NCBI RefSeq assembly: GCF_900269665.1
Contig: NZ_LT985361.1
Coordinates: 9,036,282 to 9,100,281, forward strand
Direction: 5' to 3'
Origin: Nocardia suismassiliense
GTDB lineage: Bacteria; Actinomycetota; Actinomycetes; Mycobacteriales; Mycobacteriaceae
Length of the DNA: 64,000 nucleotides
Positions 42,128 through 50,585 of the stretch are shown one piece after another (the first letter of the stretch is position 1; every line of letters begins with the position of its first letter). A program made the translations under genes and the position numbers. Below the pieces are notes generated by a model that made no database searches, was not told the DNA's origin, and saw only the letters and a list, made by a program, of their open reading frames with translations.

Positions 42128-43201
42128 ATGGGCAGGGAACAGACGACGGCGCTCGAAACCGATGACGTACAGCAGACGGCGACACTGGCCGGCCAGCGGT
42201 TCCGCGTTCGGGACCACTATGAGGTCGGCCGGGAAAAGATCCGCGAATTCGCGCGAGCGGTGCAGAACCATCACGGCGCGCATCAGCAGGAGGCCGACGC
42301 ACGCAAGCTCGGCCACGACGGTGTCATCGCACCGCCGACCTTCGCCTCGGTCATCGGCTCGTCCGGCACCCGCTCGCTGCTCGAATCGGTGCTCACCGAG
42401 TACGACCTCTCGCAGATCCTGCAGACCGATCAGGTCTTCCAGGCGTATCGGCCCATCCTGGCCGGCGATCAGCTGACCAGCGAGATCCTGATCGAGTCGA
42501 TCCGTCAGTTCGGCGACAACGACTTCGTCGTCGTCCGCTCCGCGCTGGTCAACCAGCACGGCGAGCTGGCCCTCATCGGCTCCACCACGATCGTGGCCCG
42601 CCGCGGCGCCGAGGTGGATCCCGGCCTCACCGACGTGGTCGACAACATCATGATGCACGGCCAGGTGGTCGAATTCCCCACGGCGGGCGGCGGTTCGCAC
42701 GACAGTTCGGCGCTGATCCCGCTGGGTCTGGGCGAGCTACCCGCGCCGCCCGCCGACCGCGAGCTCGCGCCGGTGCACACGCTGCCCGACTTCGATCAGC
42801 TGTCCGTCGGCGATCAGCTGCCCGCCGGTTCCTTCCGGCTGGCCCGCGGTGACCTGGCCAACTACGCCGGAGTCTCGGGCGATGCCAACCCCATCCACTT
42901 CAGCGATCACGCCGCCCAGCTGGTCGGCCTGCCCACGGTCGTCGCGCACGGCATGTTGACCATGGGCCTGGCCGGTGGTTACCTGACCTCCTGGCTCGGC
43001 GACCCGACCGCCATCGCGAAGTTCAGCGTGCGGTTCTCCGGTTTCGTTCCGGTGCCGCCGAACTCGGCGAGCACGGTGGACTTCGCCGGCCGGATCAAGT
43101 CGCTCGATCCGCACACCCGCACCGCGACCATCGTGCTCGGCGGCACCTCGGAGGGCCGAAAGCTGTTCGGGCGGGCCATCGCTGAGGTTCGGCTGACGTA
43201 G
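42128..43201 (+). CDS. Fused HadA/HadB (3R)-hydroxyacyl-ACP dehydratase
   Basis: 357-residue double hot-dog dehydratase of the type-II fatty acid elongation system that builds mycolic acids. The N-terminal half (about 20-165) is HadA/FAS1-DH-like (NHHGAHQQEADARKLGHDGV, then IAPPTFASVIGSSG) and lacks the catalytic pair. The C-terminal half (about 215-350) is a MaoC/HadB domain with YAGVSGDANPIHF carrying the catalytic Asp252 and His257. In mycobacteria HadA and HadB are separate subunits of a heterodimer; here they are one chain. It is a single gene between two terminators/gaps, not next to fas or kas genes. Confidence 0.9.
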   Translation: MGREQTTALETDDVQQTATLAGQRFRVRDHYEVGREKIREFARAVQNHHGAHQQEADARKLGHDGVIAPPTFASVIGSSGTRSLLESVLTEYDLSQILQTDQVFQAYRPILAGDQLTSEILIESIRQFGDNDFVVVRSALVNQHGELALIGSTTIVARRGAEVDPGLTDVVDNIMMHGQVVEFPTAGGGSHDSSALIPLGLGELPAPPADRELAPVHTLPDFDQLSVGDQLPAGSFRLARGDLANYAGVSGDANPIHFSDHAAQLVGLPTVVAHGMLTMGLAGGYLTSWLGDPTAIAKFSVRFSGFVPVPPNSASTVDFAGRIKSLDPHTRTATIVLGGTSEGRKLFGRAIAEVRLT

Positions 43202-43302
43202 CGCGGCTTCGGTAGCAGCTCAGCCGCAGGTCGGACTGGGCGGTCCGAACATTTTCCGGCGCACGAAATCCATACCCCACGGCTCCGCGATTTCGGCGCA
43301 GG

Positions 43303-43608
43303 ATGGATGTCGTGAGAACTACAGCACTACGCCGCGTGACCCCCGCGATCGGTGCCGCGTGCCTTGTGGTCGGCGTCCTTACCCTGGCACCGCCGACCGC
43401 TATCGCCGAGACCCCCACCGCAGCCTTTGTCGCACGCCCCGATTCGCATGAGATCCCGCAGCGGGACGGCGAATCCGAGAAGAAGCGACGGGTGTACACC
43501 ACCTGTGAACAAGCGCGCGCCGACTACGCGGGGCCGATCTACCGCGGGCTGCCGCAATACAACCCCATGCTCGACCGGGACGGCGACGGCTTCGCCTGCA
43601 ACGAGTGA
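43303..43608 (+). CDS. Secreted Excalibur calcium-binding domain protein
   Basis: 101-residue exported protein. A signal peptide (about residues 1-35, GAACLVVGVLTLAPPTAIAE) precedes a short linker rich in charged residues. The C-terminal Excalibur domain starts at YTTCEQARADYAGPIYRG and ends in DRDGDGFACN, the DxDxDG calcium loop with its paired cysteine. The domain is common in actinobacterial surface proteins and binds calcium. Its 3' end abuts the convergent EmbR-like gene with no gap. Role outside the cell is unknown. Confidence 0.88.
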   Translation: MDVVRTTALRRVTPAIGAACLVVGVLTLAPPTAIAETPTAAFVARPDSHEIPQRDGESEKKRRVYTTCEQARADYAGPIYRGLPQYNPMLDRDGDGFACNE

Positions 43609-44727
43609 CTACTGCACGGCCTGGAAGGTCAACATCGTTGCGCCTATGCGGATCTCGTCGCCGTCGGCGAGCAGGGCGCCGTTCTCGATCGGGTCGTCGT
43701 TGACGAAAACGCCGTTGGCCGAGTGCAGATCCTTGATCAGCAGTCCGGCCCGGCTCGGCATGATGTGCGCGTGATACCTGCTGGCCTTCGGGTCGTCGAG
43801 CACCAGGTCGTTGTCGGTCATCCGGCCGATGCGCAAGCCGCCCTGAGCAATCGACACCACCCGGCCGTCCGGTAGTCGCAGCTGCCCGCTGCGCACCGTA
43901 CTCGGCGCCTCGGTGACGGTCTCGGTCATCGCCGCGGCCATCCGCTCGACCTGCCGGAGCTCGACGGTGCCGAGAGGTTCCTGGCGCAGTACCCGGTGTT
44001 CCAGCTCGATCAGGGCGGGGCCGGGATCGATGCCGAGTTCTTCGGCGAGCACGGTCCGCACCCGGCGGCACGCGTCGAGTGCGTCGGCCTGCCGCCCGGA
44101 CAGGTAGAGCGCGGTGATCAACTGTCCCCACAGCGGCTCGCGCAGCGGATGCTCGCCGGTCATCGCGACCAGCTCGCCGATCACCGATGACGCACGCCCG
44201 CAGGCGATTTCGGCGTCGATCCGGGCGGAGGCGACGGCGAGGCGCTCCTCGTCCATCGCGGTGGCGAAACCGTCGGCGAATTGCAGGCCGGCCAAATCGG
44301 CCAGCGCCCGGCCGCTCCACTCGCGCAGTGCAGCACCGTAGAGCTGGGCGGCGCCGGCGTGATCGCCGAGCGCGACCGCGCGGCTACCGGCCTCCCGGCT
44401 CGCCTCGAAACGTCCGAGATCGCAGGCGGTCTCGGCGACTTCGAGGCGGTAGCCGGAGGATTCGGTGCGCAATACCAGCGCCGGATCTACACCCGAATTA
44501 CGCAGCGCCTTGCGGATATTCGAGACGAACACCTGCAGGCTGGCGGCGTAGGAGTCGGGCGGATCCTCGTTCCACACCATGTCGGCCAGCGCGGCCGACG
44601 ACACGGCGCGCCGCCGATTCACGGTGAGTGCGGCCAGCAAAGCCCGCGGCTTGGGCCCGCCGACCGCCACCGGCTCACCGCCGACTAGCAACCGGACGGG
44701 CCCGAGCACGCGCACATCCAGACACAT
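43609..44727 (-). CDS. EmbR-like transcriptional regulator (HTH-BTAD-FHA)
   Basis: 372-residue regulator with three domains. An OmpR-type winged helix at about 1-95 (PKPRALLAALTVNR, VFVSNIRKALR) is followed by a bacterial transcriptional activator domain to about 245 (REPLWGQLITALYLSGRQAD). The C-terminal FHA domain from about 280 has GRMTDNDLVLDDPKASRYHA and LHSANGVFVNDD. This is the EmbR arrangement, in which phosphorylation by a Ser/Thr kinase is read through the FHA domain. The target genes are not known. It lies 30 bases downstream of fba on the same strand and is probably cotranscribed. Confidence 0.88.
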   Translation of the reverse strand: MCLDVRVLGPVRLLVGGEPVAVGGPKPRALLAALTVNRRRAVSSAALADMVWNEDPPDSYAASLQVFVSNIRKALRNSGVDPALVLRTESSGYRLEVAETACDLGRFEASREAGSRAVALGDHAGAAQLYGAALREWSGRALADLAGLQFADGFATAMDEERLAVASARIDAEIACGRASSVIGELVAMTGEHPLREPLWGQLITALYLSGRQADALDACRRVRTVLAEELGIDPGPALIELEHRVLRQEPLGTVELRQVERMAAAMTETVTEAPSTVRSGQLRLPDGRVVSIAQGGLRIGRMTDNDLVLDDPKASRYHAHIMPSRAGLLIKDLHSANGVFVNDDPIENGALLADGDEIRIGATMLTFQAVQ

Positions 44728-44757
44728 GAGCTGTCGAGCCCCCGGTGGGTTGATGGG

Positions 44758-45792
44758 TCAGGCGCTGATCGACCTTCCCGCGGACTTCAGATCATTGCAT
44801 GCCTCGGTGACACGTGCCGCCATCGCGGTTTCCGCCTTCTTGAGGTAGCTGCGCGGGTCGTAGACCTTCTTGTTGCCGACCTCACCGTCGATCTTGAGCA
44901 CACCGTCGTAGTTGGTGAACATGTGCGTGACGATCGGGCGGGTGAACGCGTACTGGGTGTCGGTGTCGACGTTCATCTTCACCACACCGAAACGCAGCGA
45001 ATCCTCGATCTCGGACTTCAGCGAGCCCGAACCACCGTGGAAGACGAAGTCGAACGGCTGCGCGTCCTGACCGAGACCCAGCTTGGCCGCGGCCACCCGC
45101 TGGCCCTCGGCCAGCACCTCGGGCTTGAGCTTCACGTTGCCCGGCTTGTACACACCGTGCACGTTGCCGAAGGTCGCGGCGAGCAGGTACTTGCCGTTCT
45201 CGCCCGCGCCGAGCGCGTCGATCGTCTTCTGGAAGTCCTCGGGCGAGGTGTAGAGCTTGTCGTTGATCTCGGCCTCGACGCCGTCCTCTTCACCGCCGAC
45301 GACACCGATCTCGACCTCGAGAATGATGTTGGCCTGCGCGCAGGACTTCAGCAGTTCCTGGGCGATCTCGAGGTTCTCGTCGATCGGGATCGCGGAGCCG
45401 TCCCACATGTGCGACTGGAACAGCGGGTGCTGACCGTTGTTCACCCGCTCCTGGGAGATGGCGATCAGCGGCCGGACGAAGCCGTCCAGCTTGTCCTTGG
45501 GGCAGTGGTCGGTGTGCAGCGCGATGGTGATGTCGTACTTCGCGGCGACCACGTGCGCGAATTCGGCCAGCGCGACCGCACCGGTCACCATGTCCTTCAC
45601 GCCCTGACCGGAGCCGAATTCGGCGCCGCCGGTGGAGAACTGGATGATGCCGTCGCTGCCTGCCTCGGCAAAACCCTTGATGGCCGCGTTGATCGTCTCC
45701 GACGACGTGCAGTTGATGGCGGGGAAGGCAAAGGAGTTCGCTTTGGCCCGACCGAGCATCTCGGCGTAGACCTCCGGAGTCGCGATGGGCAC
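44758..45792 (-). CDS. fba: Fructose-bisphosphate aldolase, class II
   Basis: Zinc-dependent aldolase that splits fructose 1,6-bisphosphate in glycolysis and joins the trioses in gluconeogenesis. The 344-residue length equals M. tuberculosis Fba. Zinc and phosphate-binding segments are intact: LHTDHCPKDKLDGF, EVEIGVVGGEEDG, FGNVHGVYKPG, FVFHGGSGS and MNVDTDTQYAFTR. The GTG start at 45792 reads PIATPEVYAEML directly after it. It is followed 30 bases later by the EmbR-like regulator. Same location and orientation as Rv0363c. Confidence 0.96.
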   Translation of the reverse strand: MPIATPEVYAEMLGRAKANSFAFPAINCTSSETINAAIKGFAEAGSDGIIQFSTGGAEFGSGQGVKDMVTGAVALAEFAHVVAAKYDITIALHTDHCPKDKLDGFVRPLIAISQERVNNGQHPLFQSHMWDGSAIPIDENLEIAQELLKSCAQANIILEVEIGVVGGEEDGVEAEINDKLYTSPEDFQKTIDALGAGENGKYLLAATFGNVHGVYKPGNVKLKPEVLAEGQRVAAAKLGLGQDAQPFDFVFHGGSGSLKSEIEDSLRFGVVKMNVDTDTQYAFTRPIVTHMFTNYDGVLKIDGEVGNKKVYDPRSYLKKAETAMAARVTEACNDLKSAGRSISA

Positions 45793-46070
45793 AGTAAGAC
45801 CTCCGTGTTTGTTGCGGCAAAGACCTATTTTGTCAGCCACCACCCTAGGACAGCAGTGTTTCGCCTGGTATCCAGGGAGGCCGTGTAGTGCCCGCACGAG
45901 TGACCAGGCGGTAGTCAGCACGGAACCTTCAGGTGACCAGCAGGTAGTTTGGCGCACAGGGCGGGGTTTCTCAGCCGAACCCGGTACTGTGGGCCCGGTA
46001 ATTGCGCTGGCCGCCTCCGATGCGATGGCAAGTGATCAGGCCAGCCGTATCCAGAACAGGAGACCACCGC

Positions 46071-46793
46071 GTGATTCTGCTGGCAGCGACAGAATCGGTG
46101 ACAAGCAACCTCGCACTCACGGAGTTGCTCGACCCGATGCACCTGCTCACGGAGACGTGGCTCAAGAACGCGGTGCTCCCGGCCATTCTGGCGATCGTCT
46201 TCATCGAGACCGGTCTGCTCTTCCCGATCCTGCCCGGCGATTCGCTGCTGTTCACCGGCGGCCTGCTCGCGGCGCAGCCGAATCCGCCGGTGTCGATCTG
46301 GGTGCTCGTGCCCGCCGTCACGTTCATCGCTTTCGCAGGCGACCAGAGCGGGTATTGGATCGGCCGGGCCATCGGACCCGCGCTGTTCCACAAGGAAGAC
46401 ACCCGCTTCTTCAAGAAGCACTACGTCACCGAGACGCACGAGTTCTTCGAGAAGCACGGGCCCAAGACCATCATCCTGGCCAGGTTCGTGCCGATCGTGC
46501 GCACGTTCATGCCGGTGCTCGCCGGTGTGTCCAAGATGGACTACCGCAAGTTCGTCGCCTTCGACATCGTCGGCGCGATCCTGTGGGGCGGCGGCATCAC
46601 CGTGCTGGGCTACTTCCTGGGCAACGTCGCGTTCATCCGGGATCACGTCGAGGCGATCTTCCTGCTGATCGTGTTCGTCTCGATCCTGCCCGGCGTCATC
46701 GCGGTGGCGAAGAAGCTGCTCAATCGTCGCGCGGAGCCGGCGGTTCGGCCTGAGGCCGAGCTGACCGTCTCGACGAACGAGCCGACCCGCTGA
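46071..46793 (+). CDS. DedA-family membrane protein, copy 1
   Basis: 240-residue polytopic inner-membrane protein of the DedA/SNARE-associated family, implicated in lipid flipping and membrane homeostasis. Conserved signatures are ETGLLFPILPGDSLLF near the N-terminus, the FAGDQSGYWIGR loop and the basic ARFVPIVRTFMPVLAGVSKM segment. Four to five transmembrane helices are predicted. The GTG at 46071 has AGGAG eight bases upstream and avoids an unsupported extension. Rv0364 is the positional homologue. The second DedA gene starts four bases after its stop. Confidence 0.9.
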   Translation: MILLAATESVTSNLALTELLDPMHLLTETWLKNAVLPAILAIVFIETGLLFPILPGDSLLFTGGLLAAQPNPPVSIWVLVPAVTFIAFAGDQSGYWIGRAIGPALFHKEDTRFFKKHYVTETHEFFEKHGPKTIILARFVPIVRTFMPVLAGVSKMDYRKFVAFDIVGAILWGGGITVLGYFLGNVAFIRDHVEAIFLLIVFVSILPGVIAVAKKLLNRRAEPAVRPEAELTVSTNEPTR

Positions 46794-46797
46794 GCGC

Positions 46798-47496
46798 GTG
46801 TTCGCGGCGTCCTCGCCCCTAGCAGTGGGCACCTTCGATCCGCTGATGTCAGCGGGGCCCGCGCTCGTCTGGACAGTGGTGCTCACCTTTGTCTTCCTCG
46901 AATGCGCGGTCATCCTCGGGCTGTTCCTGCCCGGCGACTCCATGCTGATCACCGCGGGTGTGGTGATGGCCTCGCACGCCTCCGGCGAGGCGCAGGTGTG
47001 GGCACTGTCGCTGGGCACCATGGTCGCGGCCATCGCGGGCAACCAGGTCGGTTACGTCATCGGCGCGCGCACCGGGCATCGCCTGGTGGCCCGCAAGAAC
47101 GGCCGCTACATCAATACCCGCAACCTGCAACGGGTCACCGAGTTGTTGCAGCGGCACGGGTTCGTCGCGGTGCTGATCGCCCGCTGGATTCCGTGGGTGC
47201 GCACGCTGTGCCCGACGGTCGCGGGCGCGGCCGGCATGGACCACCGCAAGTTCACCATCGCGAGCACGATCGGCGCGATCATCTGGGCGCCGGTGCTGCT
47301 GTTGATCGGGTACTACGCGGGCAGCTTCCTGGATCGGGTGCCGTGGCTGATGCCCATCGTGATCGGCACGCTGGTGGTCGGCCTGGTCCTGGGGACCGGG
47401 CTGGGGATCCGGCACTACCGGCAGGAGATGGCGAAGCCGCCGGAGGAGTTCGACCTGGAGACCACGCCGAGCATGGCGGTCGACGCCGAGAACTGA
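46798..47496 (+). CDS. DedA-family membrane protein, copy 2
   Basis: 232-residue DedA protein with the same signatures as its neighbour: LECAVILGLFLPGDSML, AGNQVGYVIGARTGH and ARWIPWVRTLCPTVAGAAGM. The GTG at 46798 comes four bases after the first gene's stop, so the two are translationally linked and form a tandem pair. The N-terminus here has a longer exported-type lead. Sequence divergence from copy 1 is large, indicating an old duplication or separate subfamilies. Both probably sit in the cytoplasmic membrane and could cooperate. Confidence 0.88.
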   Translation: MFAASSPLAVGTFDPLMSAGPALVWTVVLTFVFLECAVILGLFLPGDSMLITAGVVMASHASGEAQVWALSLGTMVAAIAGNQVGYVIGARTGHRLVARKNGRYINTRNLQRVTELLQRHGFVAVLIARWIPWVRTLCPTVAGAAGMDHRKFTIASTIGAIIWAPVLLLIGYYAGSFLDRVPWLMPIVIGTLVVGLVLGTGLGIRHYRQEMAKPPEEFDLETTPSMAVDAEN

Positions 47497-47570
47497 CCGC
47501 CGGGTTTCCGCACGATCGGACCGGGTACGCCTGACACGGGCAATTTCCCGCCGTCCGAGGAGCTGCGGGC

Positions 47571-49010
47571 ATGGACTGGTTCACGGCACCGGAGTACTGG
47601 CTGAGCAGGCTGGTCTTCCAGCGCGGGCTGGCGGTCATCTACCTGATCGCCTTCCTCGGCGCGGCCATGCAGTTCCGGGCGCTGATCGGCGAGCGCGGGA
47701 TGCTGCCGGTGCCGCGCTTCGTGGCACGGACGCCGTTCCGGTTGGCGCCTAGCCTCTTTCAGCTGCACTATTCCGATCGGTTCTTCGCCGTGGTGGCGTG
47801 GGCCGGGGTCGGGCTGTCGGCCGCTCTGGTGGCCGGTGTGGCCGATCTGGTGCCGCTGTGGGCGGCGATGGGGATGTGGGCGGTGCTCTGGGCGGGGTAT
47901 CTGTCGATCGTCAATGTCGGGCAGCGGTGGTACGGGTTCGGGTGGGAATCGCTGCTGCTGGAGGCCGGGTTCCTCGCGATCTTTCTCGGTAACGACGAGA
48001 CAGCGCCGCCGGTGCTGGTGTTGTGGCTGGCACGCTGGCTGCTGTTCCGGGTGGAGTTCGGCGCGGGTCTGATCAAGCTACGCGGTGACACCTGCTGGCG
48101 TGACCTGACCTGCCTGTACTACCACCACGAGACCCAGCCGATGCCCGGGCCGTTGAGCTGGTTCTTCCATCATCTACCCAAACCGCTGCACCGAATCGAG
48201 GTGGCGGCCAACCACTTTGCCCAATTGGTCGTGCCGTTCGGGCTTTTCGCGCCGCAACCGGTGGCGAGTGTGGCCGCGGGGATCATCGTCGTCACCCAGC
48301 TGTGGTTGGTCATCTCCGGCAACTTCGCGTGGTTGAACTGGGTGACAATTCTGTTGGCGTTCACCGTGATCGACGGATCCTTGATGGCGAAGGTACTGCC
48401 GGTGCCCGAACCACCCGCGTTGCCGTCGGCACCGATGTGGTTCGCGGGATTGGTGATCGCGTGCACGGTGCTCACCGTGGTGCTGAGTTACTGGCCGGTG
48501 CGCAACATGCTCTCCCGCGACCAGCGAATGAACATGTCCTTCAACGCCTATCACCTCGTCGGCACCTACGGCGCGTTCGGCACCATCGGCCGGACGCGGC
48601 CGGAGGTGGTGTTCGAGGGGACCACCGACTCGGACGTCACCGAGCAGACCCGGTGGCAGGAGTACGAATTCAAAGGCAAGCCGGGTGATGTGCGGCGACT
48701 GCCCCGCCAGTTCGCGCCTTACCATCTGCGGCTGGACTGGCTGATGTGGTTCGCGGCGCTGTCACCGTTCTACGCGCGGCCGTGGTTGTTGCCGTTCGCC
48801 GAGCGGCTGTTGACGAACGACCGTGCGACGCTGCGTCTGCTGCGGCACAATCCGTTCCCGGACGCGCCGCCGAAGTATGTGCGGGCGCAGCTCTACGAAT
48901 ACCGCTTCACCACGCGGCAGGAGTTGCGACGCGACCGAGCGTGGTGGCAACGGACGCTGATCGGTGAATACCTGCCGCCGGTGACCTTGGAAAAAACGAA
49001 GTCGGCGTAA
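47571..49010 (+). CDS. Lipase maturation factor family membrane protein
   Basis: 479-residue polytopic protein of the LMF1/LMF2 family. Hydrophobic segments span about residues 10-290. The family hallmark RWLLFRVEFGAGLIKLRGD with CWRDLTCLYYHHETQPMPGP is present, and the C-terminal part has NAYHLVGTYGAFGTI and YEFKGKPGDVRRLP followed by HLRLDWLMWFAALSP. The vertebrate LMF1 acts in folding lipases in the ER; the bacterial role is unknown. The gene is codirectional with the DedA pair, 74 bases downstream, and its stop is three bases from the convergent GH76 stop. Confidence 0.87.
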   Translation: MDWFTAPEYWLSRLVFQRGLAVIYLIAFLGAAMQFRALIGERGMLPVPRFVARTPFRLAPSLFQLHYSDRFFAVVAWAGVGLSAALVAGVADLVPLWAAMGMWAVLWAGYLSIVNVGQRWYGFGWESLLLEAGFLAIFLGNDETAPPVLVLWLARWLLFRVEFGAGLIKLRGDTCWRDLTCLYYHHETQPMPGPLSWFFHHLPKPLHRIEVAANHFAQLVVPFGLFAPQPVASVAAGIIVVTQLWLVISGNFAWLNWVTILLAFTVIDGSLMAKVLPVPEPPALPSAPMWFAGLVIACTVLTVVLSYWPVRNMLSRDQRMNMSFNAYHLVGTYGAFGTIGRTRPEVVFEGTTDSDVTEQTRWQEYEFKGKPGDVRRLPRQFAPYHLRLDWLMWFAALSPFYARPWLLPFAERLLTNDRATLRLLRHNPFPDAPPKYVRAQLYEYRFTTRQELRRDRAWWQRTLIGEYLPPVTLEKTKSA

Positions 49011-49013
49011 GGA

Positions 49014-50135
49014 TTACAGCCCGGCGGCGCTGACCTGGTGGGCGGCTTCCATCAGCATCCAGCCGGACAACTGCACCGACAGGTCGCGTTCGGGCACCCG
49101 GGACGACGTCACCGAGCCACCGGGAGTGAATCGGCCCGCCCCCGCAATGCCGCCGGGCAGCGTCGCCGGCTTGCCCCAGTCGTGCCCGAACAGCGGCTCA
49201 CCCTCGACCTCCAGCCGGTTGGCCCAGGCGGCCTCGGCGGAGGCGCGCACGATCGCGGCCGCACACCGTCGATCCGCCTGCTGCTCCTCGTCGTCGCCGG
49301 GCAGCATCAGCGCGACCACCGCCAAATAGCGGGCCAGGATGCCGTTGAACAGGCCACCGTCGCCACCGCCACCACCGTTGATGACGCCGCGGGTGGTCAG
49401 GTGCTCGTCGACGGCGGCGAGCAGCCGGTGCACCCGCTCGCCGTGCCGCGGCGCACCGGTGTGCACCGCCAGCTCGGTCTCCACGCCGAGCACCACGCCC
49501 TGGCAGTAGGTGAACACCGGGCGTTCGATCTCGCCGGACGGTAGATGGATGCCGTCGAGCATCAGGCCGGTCTCCGGGTCGCGCAGCGTCGCGTCCAGCC
49601 AGTCGGCCATCTCCTGCGCGCGCCCGTGCCTGCCGAGCCGCAGCAATGCGATGGCGGCCGGGCCATTCGCAGGGGTGTTGTAGTAGTCGGCGCCGATGCG
49701 CCAGGGCAGGCCGCCGCCTACCGCCGGATTCCACCCGTCGTACAGCGGCTTCTCCAGCGCGATGAGCCCGCTGCGCGCCTCGGTGACCCCCGCGGTCCGC
49801 TCCGCGCGTTCCAGCGCGATGGCCAGCCAGGCCATGTCGTCGTAGTACCTGTTGGTCCAGCCGGTGATATTGCGAATACGGTGCGAGCGCGCGATCGCGG
49901 CAATGCGCTTGCGGCGCACCGGCGTCGGCACCCGGTTGGCCGCGTCCACCGCGCAGTCGATCAGATGCGCCTGCCACCAGTAATGCCACGACCCGAACGC
50001 GCGCTCCCGCTTGGTCGCCGGCCAGCCGACCACCCCCAGCTGGGTGCCCGGCAGCGCCCACAACGCGCGCAGATGCCGGGACACGATCGCCGATTCCGCC
50101 ATGTCCGCCCGCTCGGACCACAACGCCGGTGTCAC
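49014..50135 (-). CDS. Glycoside hydrolase family 76 (Rv0365c-like)
   Basis: 373-residue (alpha/alpha)6-barrel protein of family GH76, which contains bacterial alpha-1,6-mannanases. The catalytic Asp pair is in RYYDDMAWLAIALE. Further barrel segments are SWHYWWQAHLIDCAVDAAN, YYNTPANGPAAIALLRLG and YCQGVVLGVETELA. There is no signal peptide, so it is probably cytoplasmic, as for Rv0365c. Action on lipomannan-type glycans is a family-based guess. GTG 50135 is chosen after a GGAGAGG stretch; the adjacent GTG 50138 is equally possible. It converges on the LMF gene. Confidence 0.87.
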   Translation of the reverse strand: MTPALWSERADMAESAIVSRHLRALWALPGTQLGVVGWPATKRERAFGSWHYWWQAHLIDCAVDAANRVPTPVRRKRIAAIARSHRIRNITGWTNRYYDDMAWLAIALERAERTAGVTEARSGLIALEKPLYDGWNPAVGGGLPWRIGADYYNTPANGPAAIALLRLGRHGRAQEMADWLDATLRDPETGLMLDGIHLPSGEIERPVFTYCQGVVLGVETELAVHTGAPRHGERVHRLLAAVDEHLTTRGVINGGGGGDGGLFNGILARYLAVVALMLPGDDEEQQADRRCAAAIVRASAEAAWANRLEVEGEPLFGHDWGKPATLPGGIAGAGRFTPGGSVTSSRVPERDLSVQLSGWMLMEAAHQVSAAGL

Positions 50136-50318
50136 CACAGCCTCTCCACCTCCCGGTGAGCACTCACCCAGTGCCCGCGGCGTCGCGCGCCGCGGATCCT
50201 GCGCCCTCCGCGTGGTCATGCGTCAATGGTGCCAGCACCGCCCGGATTTCCGCGCCCGATTTGTTACACAAGTGATGTGCAGTTGTTTTCGAGACTCCTG
50301 GCAGCGCACATTTGGGTT

Positions 50319-50356
50319 GCTAGCACGCTTGCCACTTTTCCGGCTAGCGTGCTAGC
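50319..50356 (+). promoter_or_regulatory. Twin operator and promoter of the HicAB module
   Basis: GCTAGCGTGCTAGC at 50343-50356 is a near-palindrome with GCTAGC arms. GCTAGCACGCTTGC at 50319-50332 is a one-mismatch copy on the other strand. The ten-base arms GCTAGCACGC and GCGTGCTAGC form a longer inverted repeat. A promoter-like TTGCCA at 50329-50334 and TAGCTT at 50353-50358, 18 bases apart, overlap the sites. The ATG lies five bases after the -10-like box, so a leaderless transcript is plausible. Confidence 0.75.
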
Positions 50357-50363
50357 TTTTGTA

Positions 50364-50585
50364 ATGATCGCAGAGCAGCCAACCAGGAAAGTCCTCAAAG
50401 GCCTCAAGGCCGAGGGCTGGTCGCGGTTGCGCGATGGTGCAGGTAGCCACACCATCTACGGGTGCCGCACGGGCAAACACGATGTGAGCGTCCCGGACGG
50501 ACACAAATCCATCTCGCCGGGAGTTGTGCGCACCATCAGCAAGGCTGTTGCGTCCTGCGATTGCCCGGAGGAGGAAGAACAGTGA
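50364..50585 (+). CDS. hicA: HicA-family toxin (mRNA interferase)
   Basis: 73-residue HicA-type toxin with a double-stranded-RNA-binding-like fold. KVLKGLKAEGWSRLRDGAGSH carries the catalytic histidine at residue 29; quoted hallmark GSHTIY. The C-terminal half has HDVSVPDGHKSISPGVVRTI, the usual VP-GH-KxI-GTL pattern with small changes. HicA cleaves mRNA when not bound by HicB. It is the first gene of a two-gene operon; its stop TGA overlaps the hicB GTG. The ATG at 50364 follows directly after a -10-like box. The module is flanked by conserved genes and has no other passenger. Confidence 0.87.
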   Translation: MIAEQPTRKVLKGLKAEGWSRLRDGAGSHTIYGCRTGKHDVSVPDGHKSISPGVVRTISKAVASCDCPEEEEQ

